Assembly: GCA_947631805.1 (NCBI GenBank)
Contig: CANRNA010000120.1
Span: 1 to 5,863, forward strand
Direction of reading: 5' to 3'
From: an uncultured Oscillospiraceae bacterium
Lineage (GTDB): Bacteria; Bacillota; Clostridia; Oscillospirales; Oscillospiraceae
Length of the DNA: 5,863 nucleotides
In this document: positions 4,618 through 5,863 of the stretch, in pieces
Layout: each line of letters opens with the position of its first letter
How positions within the stretch are numbered: the first letter of the stretch is position 1
The notes under the pieces: model-generated
What the model was told of the DNA's origin: nothing
The model's input: only the letters and a program-made list of their open reading frames with translations
Databases searched by the model: none
Position numbers and translations under genes: made by a program

Positions 4618-5863
4618 TAAACTTCATTCTCTTCGGCTCCTTCTTCATCCTGCTGTTCCTGAACGTGCCCATCGGCGTGAGCCTGGGCGTGAGCGCCATC
4701 AGCGCCATGTTCTACTCCGGCAAGTTCAAGGCCGCCCAGGTCATGAGCATCATCTCCTCCAACTTCTATAACGGCATGGCCAAGTTCCTGCTGCTGGCTA
4801 TCCCCTTCTTCGTCCTGTCCGGCAACATCATGGCCAAGGCCGGTATATCCACCCGTCTGGTGCAGTTCATCGACGACTGCATCGGCCACCGCCGGGGCGG
4901 CATCGCCATCGTGTGCGTGGTGGTGGCCTGCTTCTTCGGGGCCATCTCCGGCTCCGGTCCGGCCACCGTGGCGGCCCTGGGCATCATCCTCATCCCCGCC
5001 ATGATCAACCGGGGCGGCTTCTCCGCTCCCTTCTCCTCGGCCATGATGGCCACGGCGTCCAGTATCGCCATCGTCATACCGCCGTCCATCGCTTTCGTGG
5101 TCTACGCCTCCATCACCGGCGTGTCCGTGGGCGACATGTTCATGGGCGGCATCCTCCCCGGCATCATGATGGGCCTGGCCCTGGTGGTCATCATCATGAT
5201 CGAGGTCCGGCGCAAGAACCTGCCCGCCTCCCGGGAGAAGGCCTCCTGGGGCGAGCGCTGGAAGAGCTTTAAGGTGGCCTTCTGGGGCTTCCTCATGCCG
5301 GTCATCATCCTGGGCGGCATCTATGGCGGCTTCTTCACCCCCACCGAGGCCGCGGCCGTGTCCGTTATCTACGGCCTGATCGTGGGCATCTTCATCTACA
5401 AGGAAGTCAAGCTCAAGGACATGTACGCCATCCTGGTGGACTCCGGCAAGAGCACCGCCAGCATCATGCTCATCATCGGCGCGGCGGCCCTGTTCTCTTA
5501 CAGCTGCACCGTGTTCGGCATCTCCAAGGCTGCCCAGACCCTGCTGCTGAACATCTCCGGCAACAAGTACATCTTCCTGGTAGTCGTCAACATCATCTTC
5601 CTGATCGCCGGGTGCTTCGTGGACGCCAACTCCGCCATGTACATCTTCATCCCCATCATGTACCCCGTGGCCACCCAGCTTGGCATCAACCCCATCCACT
5701 TCGGCGTGCTCAGCACCGTGAACCTGGCCATTGGGCAGGTGACCCCGCCCGTGGGCGTGAACCTGTTCGTCGCCATCGGTCTGGCCGAAAAGCTGGAGAA
5801 CATCAAGGACAAGACCCGCGTGACCATCATGAGCATCTCCAAGGCCGTCTGGCCCATGATCGT
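4614..5863 (+). CDS. dctM: TRAP transporter large permease subunit (DctM family), 3' end cut by window
   Basis: The frame stays open from ATG 4614 to the window edge, with 416 full codons visible. Family members are about 425-430 residues, so only some ten residues are missing. It forms the transport channel of a TRAP carboxylate importer in the membrane. Conserved blocks are 'FFGAISGSGPATVAALG' (107-123), 'IPPS' (155-158), 'FTPTEAAAVSVIYG' (241-254), and 'NPIHFGVLSTVNLAIGQVTPPVGVNLFV' (359-386), with many hydrophobic helices between them. The ATG overlaps the dctQ stop (ATGA), so the two are made together, probably in equal amounts. It is a separate DctM, not a DctQM fusion. The solute-binding DctP is not in the window and would be expected just downstream or elsewhere. 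Substrate class is unassigned; the usual range is C4-dicarboxylates, sugar acids, sialic acid and other organic acids. Confidence 0.94.
   Translation, partial: MINFILFGSFFILLFLNVPIGVSLGVSAISAMFYSGKFKAAQVMSIISSNFYNGMAKFLLLAIPFFVLSGNIMAKAGISTRLVQFIDDCIGHRRGGIAIVCVVVACFFGAISGSGPATVAALGIILIPAMINRGGFSAPFSSAMMATASSIAIVIPPSIAFVVYASITGVSVGDMFMGGILPGIMMGLALVVIIMIEVRRKNLPASREKASWGERWKSFKVAFWGFLMPVIILGGIYGGFFTPTEAAAVSVIYGLIVGIFIYKEVKLKDMYAILVDSGKSTASIMLIIGAAALFSYSCTVFGISKAAQTLLLNISGNKYIFLVVVNIIFLIAGCFVDANSAMYIFIPIMYPVATQLGINPIHFGVLSTVNLAIGQVTPPVGVNLFVAIGLAEKLENIKDKTRVTIMSISKAVWPMI

Noticed and set aside
4449..5699. Long minus-strand frame of 416 codons opposite dctM, very rich in Asp, His and Gly
   Set aside because: It is the antisense shadow of GC-rich, codon-biased DctM. 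Its composition is low-complexity, no ribosome binding site supports it, and the plus strand carries clear DctM motifs.

Overview
This is a GC-rich bacterial chromosomal window with compact genes, strong AGGAGG-type ribosome binding sites and sigma-A-like promoters. The gene types (a COG2509-like FAD-dependent dehydrogenase, an SdpI-like membrane protein, an FCD-type GntR regulator, LplA and a TRAP transporter) and the GC-rich codon use suggest a GC-rich Clostridia member, perhaps Oscillospiraceae (Flavonifractor/Oscillibacter/Lawsonibacter-like). That placement is inference from style only.

Layout. At the left edge is the C-terminal end of an FAD-dependent dehydrogenase (1-393, cut by the window). 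It is followed 11 nt later by a six-helix SdpI/DUF1648-like membrane protein (405-1124), probably in the same operon. A short intergenic region carries a good extended -10 promoter. A perfect TGGT-N3-ACCA inverted repeat, the classic operator form of FCD-type GntR regulators, overlaps it. The promoter drives a GntR/FadR-family regulator (1237-1932), so autorepression is likely. Next, an AT-rich near-perfect palindrome and a second promoter lead to a full-length lipoate-protein ligase (lplA, 2109-3098). Its short leader holds overlapping inverted repeats and a one-mismatch copy of the GntR-type operator.

On the minus strand, convergent to lplA and separated from it by a strong hairpin terminator, is a UlaG-like metallo-beta-lactamase-fold hydrolase (3272-3985). 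Its promoter lies in a 137-bp divergent region shared with a plus-strand TRAP transporter operon. That operon consists of dctQ (4123-4617) and dctM (4614 to the window end, cut about ten residues short). The two overlap by ATGA and are probably translationally coupled. No DctP solute-binding protein is visible, so the substrate cannot be inferred.

There is no sign of a phage, insertion sequence, CRISPR array, tRNA or rRNA. No clearly new multi-gene system is visible. The most interesting material is regulatory: the GntR operator and its possible second target at lplA, the palindrome at 1949-1977, and the structured leaders of lplA and the TRAP operon. All four intergenic gaps are under 300 bases and are covered below.
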